A program made the translations under genes and the position numbers. A stretch of DNA of 39,318 nucleotides, from NCBI GenBank assembly GCA_964364885.1, contig CAYIOA010000003.1, positions 1 through 39,318 on the forward strand, read 5' to 3'. Below are positions 22,424 through 31,400 of the stretch, piece after piece. Each line of letters starts with the position of its first letter. Position 1 is the first letter of the stretch. The notes below the pieces were generated by a model. That model worked only from the letters and a program-made list of their open reading frames with translations. It made no database searches and had not been told where the DNA came from. The DNA is from UBA73 sp964364885. Lineage in GTDB: Archaea > Nanobdellota > Nanobdellia > Pacearchaeales > GW2011-AR1.

Positions 22424-22431
22424 TTTAAATA
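22424..22431 (+). promoter_or_regulatory. TATA box of the nrdR-nrdJ operon
   Basis: TTTAAATA-type element; with the window's usual spacing it predicts transcription start near 22453, just before NrdR box 1. The operon thus has a ~60-nt leader, unlike the leaderless genes. Confidence 0.5.
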
Positions 22432-22456
22432 TCAAATAAAATTTTAGTGTGTATTA

Positions 22457-22472
22457 CCACAATAAGTTGTGT
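22457..22472 (+). promoter_or_regulatory. NrdR box 1
   Basis: CCACAATAAGTTGTGT matches the 16-bp NrdR box pattern (ACACwATATaTwGTGT) at the outer dyad bases. It overlaps the predicted transcription start. Confidence 0.75.
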
Positions 22473-22487
22473 TAAAAAATAATAAAA

Positions 22488-22503
22488 ACACAAGATATTG
22501 TGG
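22488..22503 (+). promoter_or_regulatory. NrdR box 2
   Basis: ACACAAGATATTGTGG, a close match to the NrdR consensus. It starts 31 bp after box 1, i.e. three helical turns, the spacing typical of bacterial NrdR box pairs. It ends 11 bp before the nrdR ATG. Confidence 0.8.
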
Positions 22504-22514
22504 TGGTAAATGAA

Positions 22515-22958
22515 ATGCACTGCCCTTATTGCCTGAATGTTGAAACAAAAGTTGTTGATAAAAGGGACATTGGAGGGGCAACAAAGCGCAGAAGAGAGTG
22601 CTTTAAGTGCGGTCGGAGATTTAGCACAAGAGAGCTTGTAGAATATGCTGAACTCCGTGTGATTAAGAAGGACGGCAGAAGAGAGCACTTTGACAGGGAA
22701 AAATTAAAAAGAGGTATAGTAAAGGCCTGCGAGAAGAGGCCGATTACTACAGAGAAGATAGATAAAATGATAGCTATGGTAGAGGAAAAATTGCAAAAAA
22801 AGGGGAAGGAAATTCCAGCAACACTCATAGGAGATTTGACTTCTAAGGAATTAAAAAAAATTGACAAGGTTGCTTATATAAGATTTGCTTCTGTTTATAA
22901 AGATTTTACAGAATTGGATGATTTTAAAAAAGAGATAAGGGAGCTGATAAAGAGATAA
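22515..22958 (+). CDS. nrdR: NrdR, ribonucleotide reductase transcriptional repressor
   Basis: 147 residues from ATG 22515 (MHCPYCLNVETKVVDKRD). The GTG at 22500 lies inside NrdR box 2 and is not used. The zinc ribbon has C3-x2-C6 and C29-x2-C32 (RRECFKCGRRF). An ATP-cone follows: LRVIKKDGRREHFDREKLKR, GIVKACEKRPI, and the end VAYIRFASVYKDF. NrdR senses ATP/dATP through the cone and represses ribonucleotide reductase genes by binding tandem boxes; it is mainly bacterial. Two boxes precede the gene and nrdJ follows by 1 nt, so an autoregulated nrdR-nrdJ operon is predicted. Confidence 0.96.
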   Translation: MHCPYCLNVETKVVDKRDIGGATKRRRECFKCGRRFSTRELVEYAELRVIKKDGRREHFDREKLKRGIVKACEKRPITTEKIDKMIAMVEEKLQKKGKEIPATLIGDLTSKELKKIDKVAYIRFASVYKDFTELDDFKKEIRELIKR

Positions 22959-22959
22959 A

Positions 22960-25851
22960 ATGACATTTGAGCTAACAAATAAAAAAAAGGTGTATGATGA
23001 GAATGGAAACGGGAATGGTCTTTCAGAGGGAAGGATTGGCGGTTACTCTGGTGTTCCTAGAATTTATCTGGATAAATTAAAGATTGAGAGATACTTCACT
23101 CACTCGGGAAAAAGCCCTTTTGAATATGATATTTTTGGGAATCCTATAAGATGGGTTTCAGAAGATGTTAGTGTTACAGATGACATGGGAAAGCTAATTT
23201 TTACCCAGCCGAATGTCAGGAGGCCTGAATTTTGGTCGTCGCTTGCGATTAAAGTTGTTGCAAACAAATATTTTTGGGGCGACCAGAAAAAAGGCGAGAG
23301 AGAAAATTCTGTTGAATTGCTGGTTGGCAGAGCCGCCAGATTTATTGGAAGACAGGCTTTCAAGCAGAGATACTTTAATGAAGAGCAGTCTGATATATTG
23401 AGAGATGAGATTGCTGCGATTTGCTTAAATCAAATGTGCGTATTTAACTCTCCTGTTTGGTTCAATGCAGGAATTTTTGAGTATAATAAAGAAGCAGGAG
23501 GAGTTTCTGCATATAAATGGGATTCTGCACTTGGGAAAGTTGTAAGAGCAAGTGTTGGAGAGGATAGGCCGCAATGTTCTGCCTGCTTCATACAGGGTAT
23601 TGAGGATAACATGGATTCTATTATGAGTGTTCAAGTTGCAGAAGCAAATTTATTTAAGGCTGGCTCTGGAACAGGAACAAACCGCTCTCCATTAAGGAGT
23701 TCTAAAGAGACTTTAACTGGTGGAGGACGCGCTTCAGGACCTGTAAGCTTTATGCGAGGATATGATTCTTATGCGGGCGTTATAAAATCAGGCGGTAAAA
23801 CAAGAAGAGCTGCAAAAATGGAAATATTGAATGTTGATCATCCTGACATAATTGAGTTTGTTGAAGCAAAACAAAAAGAAGAAAAAAAAGCATGGGCGTT
23901 GATTGAACAGGGCTACGACGGCGGAATGAACGGAGAAGCTTACAAAAGCATTTCATTTCAGAACTGCAACATGTCTGTCAGCGTGCCTGACTCGTTTATG
24001 GAAGCAGTAAAGGAGGATAAAGAATGGCAGACAAAATATGTGAAGAAAAAAGAAGTTTGTGAGAGCTTTAAAGCCAGGCATATATTGAATAAAATCGCAG
24101 AAGGCACATGGATTTGCGGGGACCCTGGAATATTCTGCGACACAATAATAAATAGATATCATACAAGCAAGAATTCAGGAAGAATTAATGCCAGCAATCC
24201 GTGTTGTGAGTATTTATATCTTGATGATACTGCATGCAATTTAGCATCAATAAATCTAATTAAATTCAGAACACCGGAAGGAAGCTTTGATGTTGATAAA
24301 TTTAAGAGAGTTGTGAAATATTTTATTATTGCGATGGACATCATTGTTGACGGCGCAAGCTACCCGACTGAGAAGATAACTGAAAGGTCGCATGTTTTTA
24401 GAACTCTTGGATTGGGCTATGCTAATCTTGGGGCCTTGTTAATGTCTTTCGGCCTGCCTTATGATTCTGAAGAAGGAAGAGCTGTTGCTGCTGCGATAAC
24501 TGCTATAATGTGCGGAGAAGCTTACAAAACTTCTGCAGAAATTGCATCTTTGATTGGTCCTTTTCCAGGATTTGAGGAGAATAAAGAGCCTATGCTAGAA
24601 GTAATAAAGATGCATAGAGAACACGTTAAGGAAATTAATGTTGAGAAAATGCCCTCTCATTTGAGATATTTAGTTAATGATGCCTGGGACTCCTGGGCAG
24701 AGGCTCTTGAGCTTGGAGAAAAATATGGTTTTAGAAATGCACAGACAACTGTTATCGCTCCTACAGGAACTATTGCTTTTATGATGGATTGCGATACAAC
24801 CGGAATTGAGCCAGATATTGCTTTAATAAAATATAAAGTTTTAAGCGGAGGTGGAATGTTAAAAATTGTTAATAGGTCTGTGCCGCTTGCTTTGAAAAAT
24901 CTTGGATATAAAGATGAGCAAATCAGGGAGATAATTGAATATACTGACAGGAATGACAGTATAGAGGGGGCGCCTTATTTGAGAGAAGAGCATCTGCCTG
25001 TTTTTGACTGCGCATTTAAGCCAGCAAAAGGAAAAAGATTTATTCATTATAAAGGGCATATAAAAATGATGGGCGCCTGCCAGCCGTTTATTTCAGGAGG
25101 CATTAGCAAGACGATTAATATGCCTGAACATTCCAGTGTGGAGGAGATTGCAGATGCGTATGTTTTCGCATGGGAGCAGGGATTAAAGGCGATTGCGATT
25201 TACCGCGAGAACAGCAAACGAAGCCAGCCATTGAATACGCAAAAAACTGAAGGAGAGATTGTAAAGAAACAAGAGCCTAAGAATAAATTAGGCGAGAGAA
25301 CTAAACTTCCGCAGACAAGGAAATCTATCACCCATAAATTTGACATATCAGGGCATGAGGGCTTTGTTACAGTTGGATTATATGATGACGGCAAACCCGG
25401 GGAGATTTTTGTGACGATGCATAAACAAGGCTCGACAATCAGAGGATTAATGGATGCATGGGCAACTTCTGTCTCATTAAACTTGCAATATGGCGCTAAT
25501 GTGAATGACTTATTTGGAAAATTCAGGCATCATAAATTTGAGCCAGCTGGTTTTGTGAAAAATTTAAACGGGGGAGAGATTGACAGCAAGATAAAACAAA
25601 TTAGAACTGCTTCGTCTATTGTCGATTATGTTGCGCAGTTTATGCTTAATAACTTTGGTGTAAGAAGCAGTGCAATTGATGTAGAAGTTGAGAATTTTGA
25701 GGACCTTAAAGAAGAGCAAGCGTCGCTAGAAGAATTCTCAAATGAAGGTCTTGCTTGTCCGATCTGCGGCGGTGTTGCAAAACGTATTGGCAACTGCGCT
25801 ATTATGTGCACAAGCTGCAATCAAACTACAAGAAGCGGCTGCGGCGAGTAG
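22960..25851 (+). CDS. nrdJ: Class II (B12-dependent) ribonucleotide reductase
   Basis: 963 residues. Core motifs: NQMCVFNSPVWFN, the substrate-site cysteine in QCSACFIQGIEDNM, FKAGSGTGTN, the central NPCCEYLYLDDTACNLASIN, and APTGTIAFMMDCDTTGIEPD. The C-terminal domain after ~770 has GEIFVTMHKQGSTIRGLMDA and a terminal zinc ribbon with C-P-I-C and C-T-S-C, plus a final C-rich SGCGE tail. The enzyme makes deoxyribonucleotides using adenosylcobalamin, so it needs no oxygen. The cell must obtain B12; no synthesis or uptake genes are seen here. It starts 1 nt after nrdR, so the reductase is co-expressed with its repressor. Confidence 0.96.
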   Translation: MTFELTNKKKVYDENGNGNGLSEGRIGGYSGVPRIYLDKLKIERYFTHSGKSPFEYDIFGNPIRWVSEDVSVTDDMGKLIFTQPNVRRPEFWSSLAIKVVANKYFWGDQKKGERENSVELLVGRAARFIGRQAFKQRYFNEEQSDILRDEIAAICLNQMCVFNSPVWFNAGIFEYNKEAGGVSAYKWDSALGKVVRASVGEDRPQCSACFIQGIEDNMDSIMSVQVAEANLFKAGSGTGTNRSPLRSSKETLTGGGRASGPVSFMRGYDSYAGVIKSGGKTRRAAKMEILNVDHPDIIEFVEAKQKEEKKAWALIEQGYDGGMNGEAYKSISFQNCNMSVSVPDSFMEAVKEDKEWQTKYVKKKEVCESFKARHILNKIAEGTWICGDPGIFCDTIINRYHTSKNSGRINASNPCCEYLYLDDTACNLASINLIKFRTPEGSFDVDKFKRVVKYFIIAMDIIVDGASYPTEKITERSHVFRTLGLGYANLGALLMSFGLPYDSEEGRAVAAAITAIMCGEAYKTSAEIASLIGPFPGFEENKEPMLEVIKMHREHVKEINVEKMPSHLRYLVNDAWDSWAEALELGEKYGFRNAQTTVIAPTGTIAFMMDCDTTGIEPDIALIKYKVLSGGGMLKIVNRSVPLALKNLGYKDEQIREIIEYTDRNDSIEGAPYLREEHLPVFDCAFKPAKGKRFIHYKGHIKMMGACQPFISGGISKTINMPEHSSVEEIADAYVFAWEQGLKAIAIYRENSKRSQPLNTQKTEGEIVKKQEPKNKLGERTKLPQTRKSITHKFDISGHEGFVTVGLYDDGKPGEIFVTMHKQGSTIRGLMDAWATSVSLNLQYGANVNDLFGKFRHHKFEPAGFVKNLNGGEIDSKIKQIRTASSIVDYVAQFMLNNFGVRSSAIDVEVENFEDLKEEQASLEEFSNEGLACPICGGVAKRIGNCAIMCTSCNQTTRSGCGE

Positions 25852-25858
25852 AAATGCA

Positions 25859-26083
25859 ATGAGAAAAATTACTCAGATTATTGTTCTTAGTATTTTAATT
25901 ATGGGATTATTCTTATTGGCATATTTTATATCATGGGGCAATGCTTATGCTGTTCAAGGCGCGACGGTTGACAATGATACCGGAATTAATCCGTTTAACA
26001 ATTTTTATCCTCTTATTTATGGGCTTTTGATTATGGGGGTTCTGGCTGTATTAATTTTAGTAAGCCTGGACAAACTAAATTAA
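25859..26083 (+). CDS. Small two-helix membrane protein, 74 aa
   Basis: ATG 25859, 7 nt after the nrdJ stop (MRKITQIIVLSILIMGLFLL). Two membrane helices (~5-25 and ~52-70, PLIYGLLIMGVLAVLILVSL) joined by an outside loop GNAYAVQGATVDNDTGINPF. No family recognised. The same frame is open upstream within nrdJ, but an initiation inside nrdJ would give a cysteine/alanine-rich extension and is rejected. The last 4 nt overlap the stop of the convergent pcm gene. It is probably co-transcribed with nrdRJ. Confidence 0.65.
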   Translation: MRKITQIIVLSILIMGLFLLAYFISWGNAYAVQGATVDNDTGINPFNNFYPLIYGLLIMGVLAVLILVSLDKLN

Positions 26084-26670
26084 TCTGTTAAAGGCACAAA
26101 AACGAAGCCGGGAAATTCTTGTTTTTTAATTGAGTTATTTTGTTTTTTAATTTTGAATATAGAATTATTTATCGGCGCTACTATAATGCCCTGGTCTTTT
26201 AATTGAGCATAGAGAGATTCTGGCAGTTCCCGTGATTCAGCACTTATTAAAATTCTGTCAAATGGAGCTTTTTCTTTTAATCCTTGAGAGCCGTTTTTAT
26301 TATAAATTTTTATGTTTTTATATTTGCTGAGAGTTTGTTCTGAGTTTTTTGCAAGCGAGCTTATTATTTCAATACCATAAATTTCCCCTTTTGTTATTTC
26401 TGATAAAAGAGCCAGAACATAGCCAGAGCCAGAGCCAATTTCTAAAATTTTTTGTCCTTTTTTTAATTCTAGAAGCTCCAGCATAAAGGCGATTGTTGAC
26501 GGCTGTGATATTGTTGCTCCTTTTTCTAGGGGCAGCGCATCGTCATAATAAGCAAACTTTCTTGAATTTTCTGGGATGAAATTTTCACGCGGAACTTTGC
26601 TAAAAGCTGACAGGATTTTTCGTGACAAACCTTTATTTTTTAAGCTAATAATTAATTCTTTTTTGTTCAT
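26080..26670 (-). CDS. pcm: Protein-L-isoaspartate O-methyltransferase
   Basis: 196 residues. N-terminal AFSKVPRENFIPENSRKFAY and YYDDALPLEKGATISQPSTI (family signature with the catalytic S/Q-P loop), then the SAM motif ILEIGSGSGYVLALLSEI (~75-92) and PFDRILISAESRELPESLY. It methylates isoaspartyl residues so damaged proteins can be repaired. It is somewhat shorter than the usual 205-220 residues but complete in motifs. Monocistronic; TTTTAATA upstream. Convergent with the small gene after nrdJ. Confidence 0.93.
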   Translation of the reverse strand: MNKKELIISLKNKGLSRKILSAFSKVPRENFIPENSRKFAYYDDALPLEKGATISQPSTIAFMLELLELKKGQKILEIGSGSGYVLALLSEITKGEIYGIEIISSLAKNSEQTLSKYKNIKIYNKNGSQGLKEKAPFDRILISAESRELPESLYAQLKDQGIIVAPINNSIFKIKKQNNSIKKQEFPGFVFVPLTD

Positions 26671-26745
26671 AATAATACTAGGATTGATAATATTAAAAGA
26701 TTAACGTGCCAAAAGCTTTATTAATTGAAAAAAATAAGCTGATGT

Positions 26746-27066
26746 ATGGCCACAAATACAACTGACTTGGATTCTAAAACATTTAATAAATTTATCAAAG
26801 AGGGGGATTGTGTTGTTGATTTCTGGGCAGAGTGGTGCGGGCCATGCAAGATAATGGGGCCTATTTTTGAAGAAGGAGCTAAGGAATTTAAAGGAAAAGT
26901 TAGATTTGGCAAGGTCGATGTTGATAAAAATAATGAATTGGCGCAGCGTTTTGGAGTTATGAGCATCCCGACAACTATTTTTTTTAAGAAAGGGGAGCAG
27001 ATTGATAGATTCTCCGGAGCTGTCTCCAAGAGCGCGCTGATAAAGATGATTAAAGAAGCGTTTTGA
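26746..27066 (+). CDS. trxA: Thioredoxin
   Basis: 106 residues. Active site W30-C31-G-P-C34 in VVDFWAEWCGPCKIMGP, cis-proline loop FGVMSIPTTIFFKKGEQ, and G-A segment SGAVSKSAL. A cytoplasmic thiol-disulfide reductant, it could serve nrdJ by re-reducing the reductase. TTTATTAA at 26717 lies 29 nt before the ATG, so it has its own leaderless promoter. No thioredoxin reductase is in the window. Confidence 0.96.
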   Translation: MATNTTDLDSKTFNKFIKEGDCVVDFWAEWCGPCKIMGPIFEEGAKEFKGKVRFGKVDVDKNNELAQRFGVMSIPTTIFFKKGEQIDRFSGAVSKSALIKMIKEAF

Positions 27067-27085
27067 GTTTGTTAGTGACTTAAAA

Positions 27086-27304
27086 TTAAATTCTGAAAAT
27101 CAAAAAATCCTTGTGTTTTACTGCGGAAATCACGAAAAGTGCGCCCATATCATTGAAATTGTTTAATCTTATTTGTTTTGAGAAGAGAGCGATACCAACG
27201 CCAATCGCGTAAGTAAATGCAAGAATAACGGATGTAGAAGCAATGATTAAATATTTTTGGAACTGTAAGTCTAGAATGTTTTTCTTTTTATTTTCTTCAT
27301 CCAT
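27086..27304 (-). CDS. Small membrane protein, 72 aa
   Basis: MDEENKKKNILDLQFQKYLI begins a short charged tail, followed by one or two membrane helices (ASTSVILAFTYAIGVGIALF) and a polar end (RLNNFNDMG, AVKHKDFLIFRI). No family recognised. It starts one base after the stop of the upstream 58-aa ORF (TAAG-ATG), so the two are probably co-translated. Convergent with trxA, 19 nt apart. Confidence 0.6.
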   Translation of the reverse strand: MDEENKKKNILDLQFQKYLIIASTSVILAFTYAIGVGIALFSKQIRLNNFNDMGALFVISAVKHKDFLIFRI

Positions 27305-27305
27305 C

Positions 27306-27482
27306 TTAATCGCTAAATGCCCAGGCCATTAAAACTATTCCGGATATTACAGAAATTGCAGTTATCGGAAGCCCTATTAAATATTCTTTATTTAACAGAA
27401 TTGGTATAGTTCCTGTTACTCCAAACAAAGTCAATAAAACACCAATAACACCAAAGATTGTTTTGTTTTTTCTTCTTGCCAT
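27306..27482 (-). CDS. Tiny two-helix membrane protein, 58 aa (possibly 5'-frameshifted)
   Basis: Product MARRKNKTIFGVIGVLLTLF continues to WAFSD. Two membrane helices (~9-28, ~38-55). No family recognised. The predicted promoter for this transcript (TTTAAAAT at 27567-27574 on the minus strand) lies ~30 nt before an ATG at 27543 in another frame, which reads MKKEKKFKDKNLKEDNNQ before leaving the membrane frame at a run of four Gs (27487-27490 on the plus strand as C4). Loss of one G would fuse the two into a ~77-residue protein. Confidence 0.55.
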   Translation of the reverse strand: MARRKNKTIFGVIGVLLTLFGVTGTIPILLNKEYLIGLPITAISVISGIVLMAWAFSD

Positions 27483-27582
27483 TTCGCCCCTGGTTATTAT
27501 CTTCTTTAAGATTTTTATCTTTAAATTTCTTTTCTTTTTTCATTTTAGACAATTGCTAAGTTGACGATTTTAAATACCAATC

Positions 27583-27590
27583 TTTAAATA
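27583..27590 (+). promoter_or_regulatory. TATA box of tRNA-Lys
   Basis: TTTAAATA, 31 nt before the first base of the tRNA. Confidence 0.45.
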
Positions 27591-27613
27591 TTAAAATTTT
27601 CTCAGAATGCTAT

Positions 27614-27688
27614 GGCTCCGTAGCTCAGCCCGGTTAGAGCACCGGCCTTTTAAGCCGGGTGTCGGGGGTTCAAATCCCCTCGGGGCCA
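27614..27688 (+). tRNA. tRNA-Lys, anticodon TTT
   Basis: 75 nt. Acceptor GGCTCCG/CGGGGCC (one T-G pair), D-arm GCTC/GAGC, anticodon stem CCGGC/GCCGG with loop CTTTTAA (anticodon at 27649-27651), 5-nt variable loop, T-arm GGGGG-TTCAAAT-CCCCT, discriminator A. CCA is not encoded and no intron is present. Confidence 0.97.
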
Positions 27689-27689
27689 T

Positions 27690-28085
27690 TTATGCAATCG
27701 CCTGGTAAGAAATGATTACTAATAAAATGTTTAGTATGTATATTGCTGTGCAAACTAAACAAAGATTCTTCATTTTTATGAAGGAAATGTATGCTAAGAA
27801 GATAGTGGGTATTAGCGATATAAATGATAAATAAAATATAAATTGTGATTTGTTGTATACAGACAAAATGATTAATACTAAATAAAATAAAAATCCGATT
27901 AGAGAATTAGAAATTCCTGTTATTTTGCTGTATTGACTTGAGAAAGCTTTTGTGCATGAAATGTTGTTGGTTATGTCGCATGCGGGCTTGTATGATTTTT
28001 TATTTTCTAATCTTTTTTCTACTATCATGGCATAAAGAGAAATGACCAGACCGATTATTGAAATAATTAATATAGCATTCGACAT
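27690..28085 (-). CDS. VKOR-like quinone-linked disulfide-generating membrane protein
   Basis: 131 residues from ATG 28085 (MSNAILIISIIGLVISLYAM); a TTG further upstream at 28160 is rejected because TTTATAAC lies 27 nt before this ATG. About four membrane helices. The vitamin K epoxide reductase pattern is complete: loop cysteines C36 and C44 (ACDITNNISCTKAF), the conserved serine/asparagine of GISNSLIGFLFY, and the redox pair C109-L-V-C112. VKOR homologues pass electrons from DsbA-like proteins to quinone. The likely partner is the DsbA-like protein at 6305-7327. Confidence 0.9.
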   Translation of the reverse strand: MSNAILIISIIGLVISLYAMIVEKRLENKKSYKPACDITNNISCTKAFSSQYSKITGISNSLIGFLFYLVLIILSVYNKSQFIFYLSFISLIPTIFLAYISFIKMKNLCLVCTAIYILNILLVIISYQAIA

Positions 28086-28226
28086 CCCTTTTTTAAGAAT
28101 CTTTGTTATAAAAAGTGTTCTATGGTTTTTTTGAGAATCGTCGAAAGATTTAAAAAGCAACTTTTACACATTTTTATCATTCGCACTTATTAAACTTATC
28201 AGCCAATTTCGGCTTGTTATATTCCC

Positions 28227-28439
28227 ATGCACGCCTTGCAGCCAAAACACACAAAATTGAAACCAGATGAGGTAAAAAAATTACTTGATAAATATGGAAT
28301 ATCTTTATCCCAACTTCCGAAAATCCGTATTATTGACGCGGCTCTTGCCGAAGGAAATTTTTCCATTGGAGATGTAATAAAAATAGAAAGACAAGATACC
28401 AATGCTTCTTATCTTTATTATAGAGTTGTTGTTTCATGA
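28227..28439 (+). CDS. rpoH: RNA polymerase subunit H (Rpo5)
   Basis: 70 residues, equivalent to the C-terminal domain of eukaryotic RPB5: HALQPKHTKLKPDEVKKLLD, LSQLPKIRIIDAALAEGNFS and GDVIKIERQD, ending YLYYRVVVS. It forms part of the lower jaw of archaeal RNA polymerase. First gene of the polymerase operon; its stop overlaps the rpoB start by 4 nt (ATGA). A TTATTAAA element ~40 nt upstream implies a ~10-nt leader. Confidence 0.96.
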   Translation: MHALQPKHTKLKPDEVKKLLDKYGISLSQLPKIRIIDAALAEGNFSIGDVIKIERQDTNASYLYYRVVVS

Positions 28440-31400
28440 GCGATAAAAAGAAAAACATCCTGGTTGAAAGATATCTCAAACAGCATTCTTTAGTGGAATC
28501 TAACATAAACTCATTTAATGACTTTATTGACAACAGAGTTCAGCAAATAATTAATGATGTCAGCCAGTCTTTATCAAATGATGACATGGAGATTAAGCTC
28601 GGCAAGGTTAGAATAGGCCATCCAAATATAATAGAAGCTGACGGCAGTTCTGGACCGAATACACCAACAATAGCAAGATTGAGAAATCTGACTTATTCGG
28701 CCCCTATTTTTGTTGAATTGAGTGTCAGGCATGAAAATCAAACTGAAAGCACTGAAGTAGAAATAGGGAGAATTCCGGTGATTGTCAGAAGCAAAATATG
28801 CAACATATACAATATGAGCAAGGATCAATTGAGAGACAGCCATATAGACCCGCTAGATCCTGGCGGATATTTCATCATAAACGGCAATGAAAGAGTTATT
28901 GTTATGTCAGAAGATCTTGCTCCTAATCAGCCATTTGTTGAAGAGGGCAGGCAGGGGCTTATCTTGCGCCTTTTCTCTGAAAGGGCATCTTACAGAATCC
29001 CAACAACAATCTCAGAAACAAACGAAGGCATTTTAGAGCTAACATTTAGCAGACTAAAAAACATCCCTATTGTGGTTCTTCTTAAGTCCCTAGGACTAAT
29101 AAAGGAAGCGGATATAGCAAAAAACATAAATTATGAGACTGATTGTTTAATTGTTAATTTATACGAGTTCGCGAATTTACAGAGTCCGGAAGACGCGATG
29201 ACTTTCATTGCTGAGAAGTCTGGGATACAGGGAACTAAAAAAGAAATTCTAGACAGAGTAAAACAAAAAATAGACAGTTTTCTATTGCCACATATTGGCA
29301 CGATAAAAGGTTCAAGAATGGATAAGGCCCTCAGTTTATGCAGACTTGTTAGAATTTATCTTAGAGCAAAAGAAAATGAGCAAATAAGAACTGATAAAGA
29401 CCATTACGCCAACAAAAGAGTGAAACTCTCAGGGGACTTGATGGCTGATTTGTTTAGAGTTAATCTAAATATCCTGGTTAGGGATATACAGTACTCTCTG
29501 CAAAAAATATCAAAGAGAAACAAATTTTATTCTCTGAAGACAATTGCCAAATCAACTCTTTTTACACATAGGATAGAAAGCGCGATTGCGACTGGCTCAT
29601 GGATAGGGGAAAGAAGCGGAGTTACGCAAAACATGGACAAAACAAACTATCTTGCGGTTTTATCGCAGCTCCAAAGAGTAACGAGCATGCTTCCTGGTGA
29701 GCAGGAGAATTTCATGGCCAGGACATTACACCCAACCCACTATGGCAGATTCTGCCCTACTGAAACACCGGAAGGCACCGAGATAGGCTTAAGAAAAAAT
29801 CTCTCTCTTTTGGCAAAAATATCTACTGCAATAGAAATTGATGAAAGCGGCATAATAAAAAAACTTGAATCTCTCGGCATGAGAAAAGAAAAGGGCGTAG
29901 ATGTTTTCCTAAACGGCAAATTTATTGGTTTCTTTGAGAATGGAGAGGAATCTGCGAAAAGAATAAGAGAGCTCAGAAGGAAAAAAGAGTTGCCTACTGG
30001 ACTAAGCATAAAATTCGACAGAATTCTGGAGCAAATTGTTATTTCTTCTGAAGTTGGCAGAGTTCTTAGACCTCTGATAATAGTTGAAAATGGAGCGCCA
30101 AAACTTAAAGATGAGCATTTTATTTTAATTGAAGAAGGAAAAATTAAATGGAGCGATCTGATAGAAAGCGGAATAATTGAATATATTGATGCTGCGGAGG
30201 AAGAGAATGCCCATGTGGCATTAAAAGAAGAAGAAATAACAACAGAGCATACACATCTAGAAGTTCATCCTATTGATGTTTTTGGTTTGATAACCTCTCT
30301 AGTGCCATTTGCAAACCATGACCAAAGCTCGAGACTTCTAAGAGGAAGCAAAACAAACAAACAAAGCCTTGGAATTTATGCTGCTAATTATCTTGTGAGG
30401 ATTGACACTGATGTATCTGTTCTGCATTATCCTCAAAAGCCTCTTGTGAGAAGCTTTGTGTATGATACGCTGGAGGTTTATCCTGCTGGCCAGAATCTTG
30501 TTGTTGCTATAATGCCATTTGAAGGATATAACTTGGAGGATTCTGTAGTTCTGAATAAAGCGAGTGTTGATAGAGGGCTTGGCAGAAGCACGTATTTCAG
30601 ACCATATTCAACAACAGAACTTCAATATGCCGGGGGTTTAAAGGATGAGATAGTAATTCCTGACAAAGATGTTTCTGGATATAGGACTGAGGAAATATAC
30701 AGATTATTAGAAGACGATGGAATTGCTTATCCAGAAGCTGAGATGGAATCCGGGGATGTTGTTATAGGAAAAGTGACTCCTCCAAAATTTCTTTCTGAAG
30801 CAAAAGACCTAAGCATTCAAGCAAAAAAAGAAGCAAGCGCCTCAATAAGGCAGGGAGAGAAAGGAGTTGTAGATGCTGTTTTTGTAACAACTGATAATGA
30901 AGGCAATAAGATAGTACATGCTAGAACAAGAGATTCTAGACTGCCTGAAACAGGAGATAAATTCTCGTCTTATCATGGACAAAAAGGAGTAATAGGACTA
31001 ATAGCTGACGCAGACGATATTCCTTTTACCTCAAAGGGGATTAAACCTGATTTGATGTTCAATCCGCACGGAATTCCCGGCAGAATGACTGTTGGTTATT
31101 TGATAGAATTATTAGCAAGCAAAACTGCTGCAGTTAGTGGAAAAGTAATTGATGGAACTCCATTTACAGGGCAGAAAATAGAACAGCTGGAAGAGCAACT
31201 AAACGAATTTGGGTTTAGCTATGATGGAAAAGAAATAATGTATGATGGTGTTACCGGCAAGAAATTTGAAGTTAAAATTTACATAGGCAATATGTATTAT
31301 TTAAAACTAAAGAGAATGGTAAAGAATTTGATACATGCAAGAGCTTCTGGAAAAGTTGCTTTATTAACCAGACAGCCAATAGAGGGAAGAGCGAGAGGAG

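Larger units (their letters stand above)
22139..22514. other. 376-bp gene-free region with palindromes and the nrd operator
   Basis: No credible ORF. It holds the promoter of the DUF5652 gene at its left end, two nested palindromes (22254-22278 and 22291-22344) in a locally more GC-rich patch, and the nrdR TATA box with two NrdR boxes at the right end. Confidence 0.7.

Noticed and set aside
22500..22514. GTG start for nrdR at 22500
   Set aside because: It lies inside NrdR box 2, and the family N-terminus begins at the methionine before H-C-P-Y-C.
22139..22514. Replication origin in the palindrome-rich spacer
   Set aside because: No Orc1/Cdc6 gene or origin-recognition repeats nearby; the palindromes and NrdR boxes account for the visible structure.
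25742..25858. 113-aa protein starting inside nrdJ
   Set aside because: The first 39 residues come from the nrdJ zinc-ribbon coding region in another frame; the ATG at 25859 just after the nrdJ stop is a better start.
27614..28085. tRNA-Lys as an integration site with a nearby mobile element
   Set aside because: No integrase, no duplicated tRNA 3' end and no foreign-looking cargo beside it.
29740..30009. Antisense ORFs within rpoB, rpoA, nrdJ and deoA
   Set aside because: They are shadows of strongly conserved coding frames on the other strand, with no promoter or family signature of their own.
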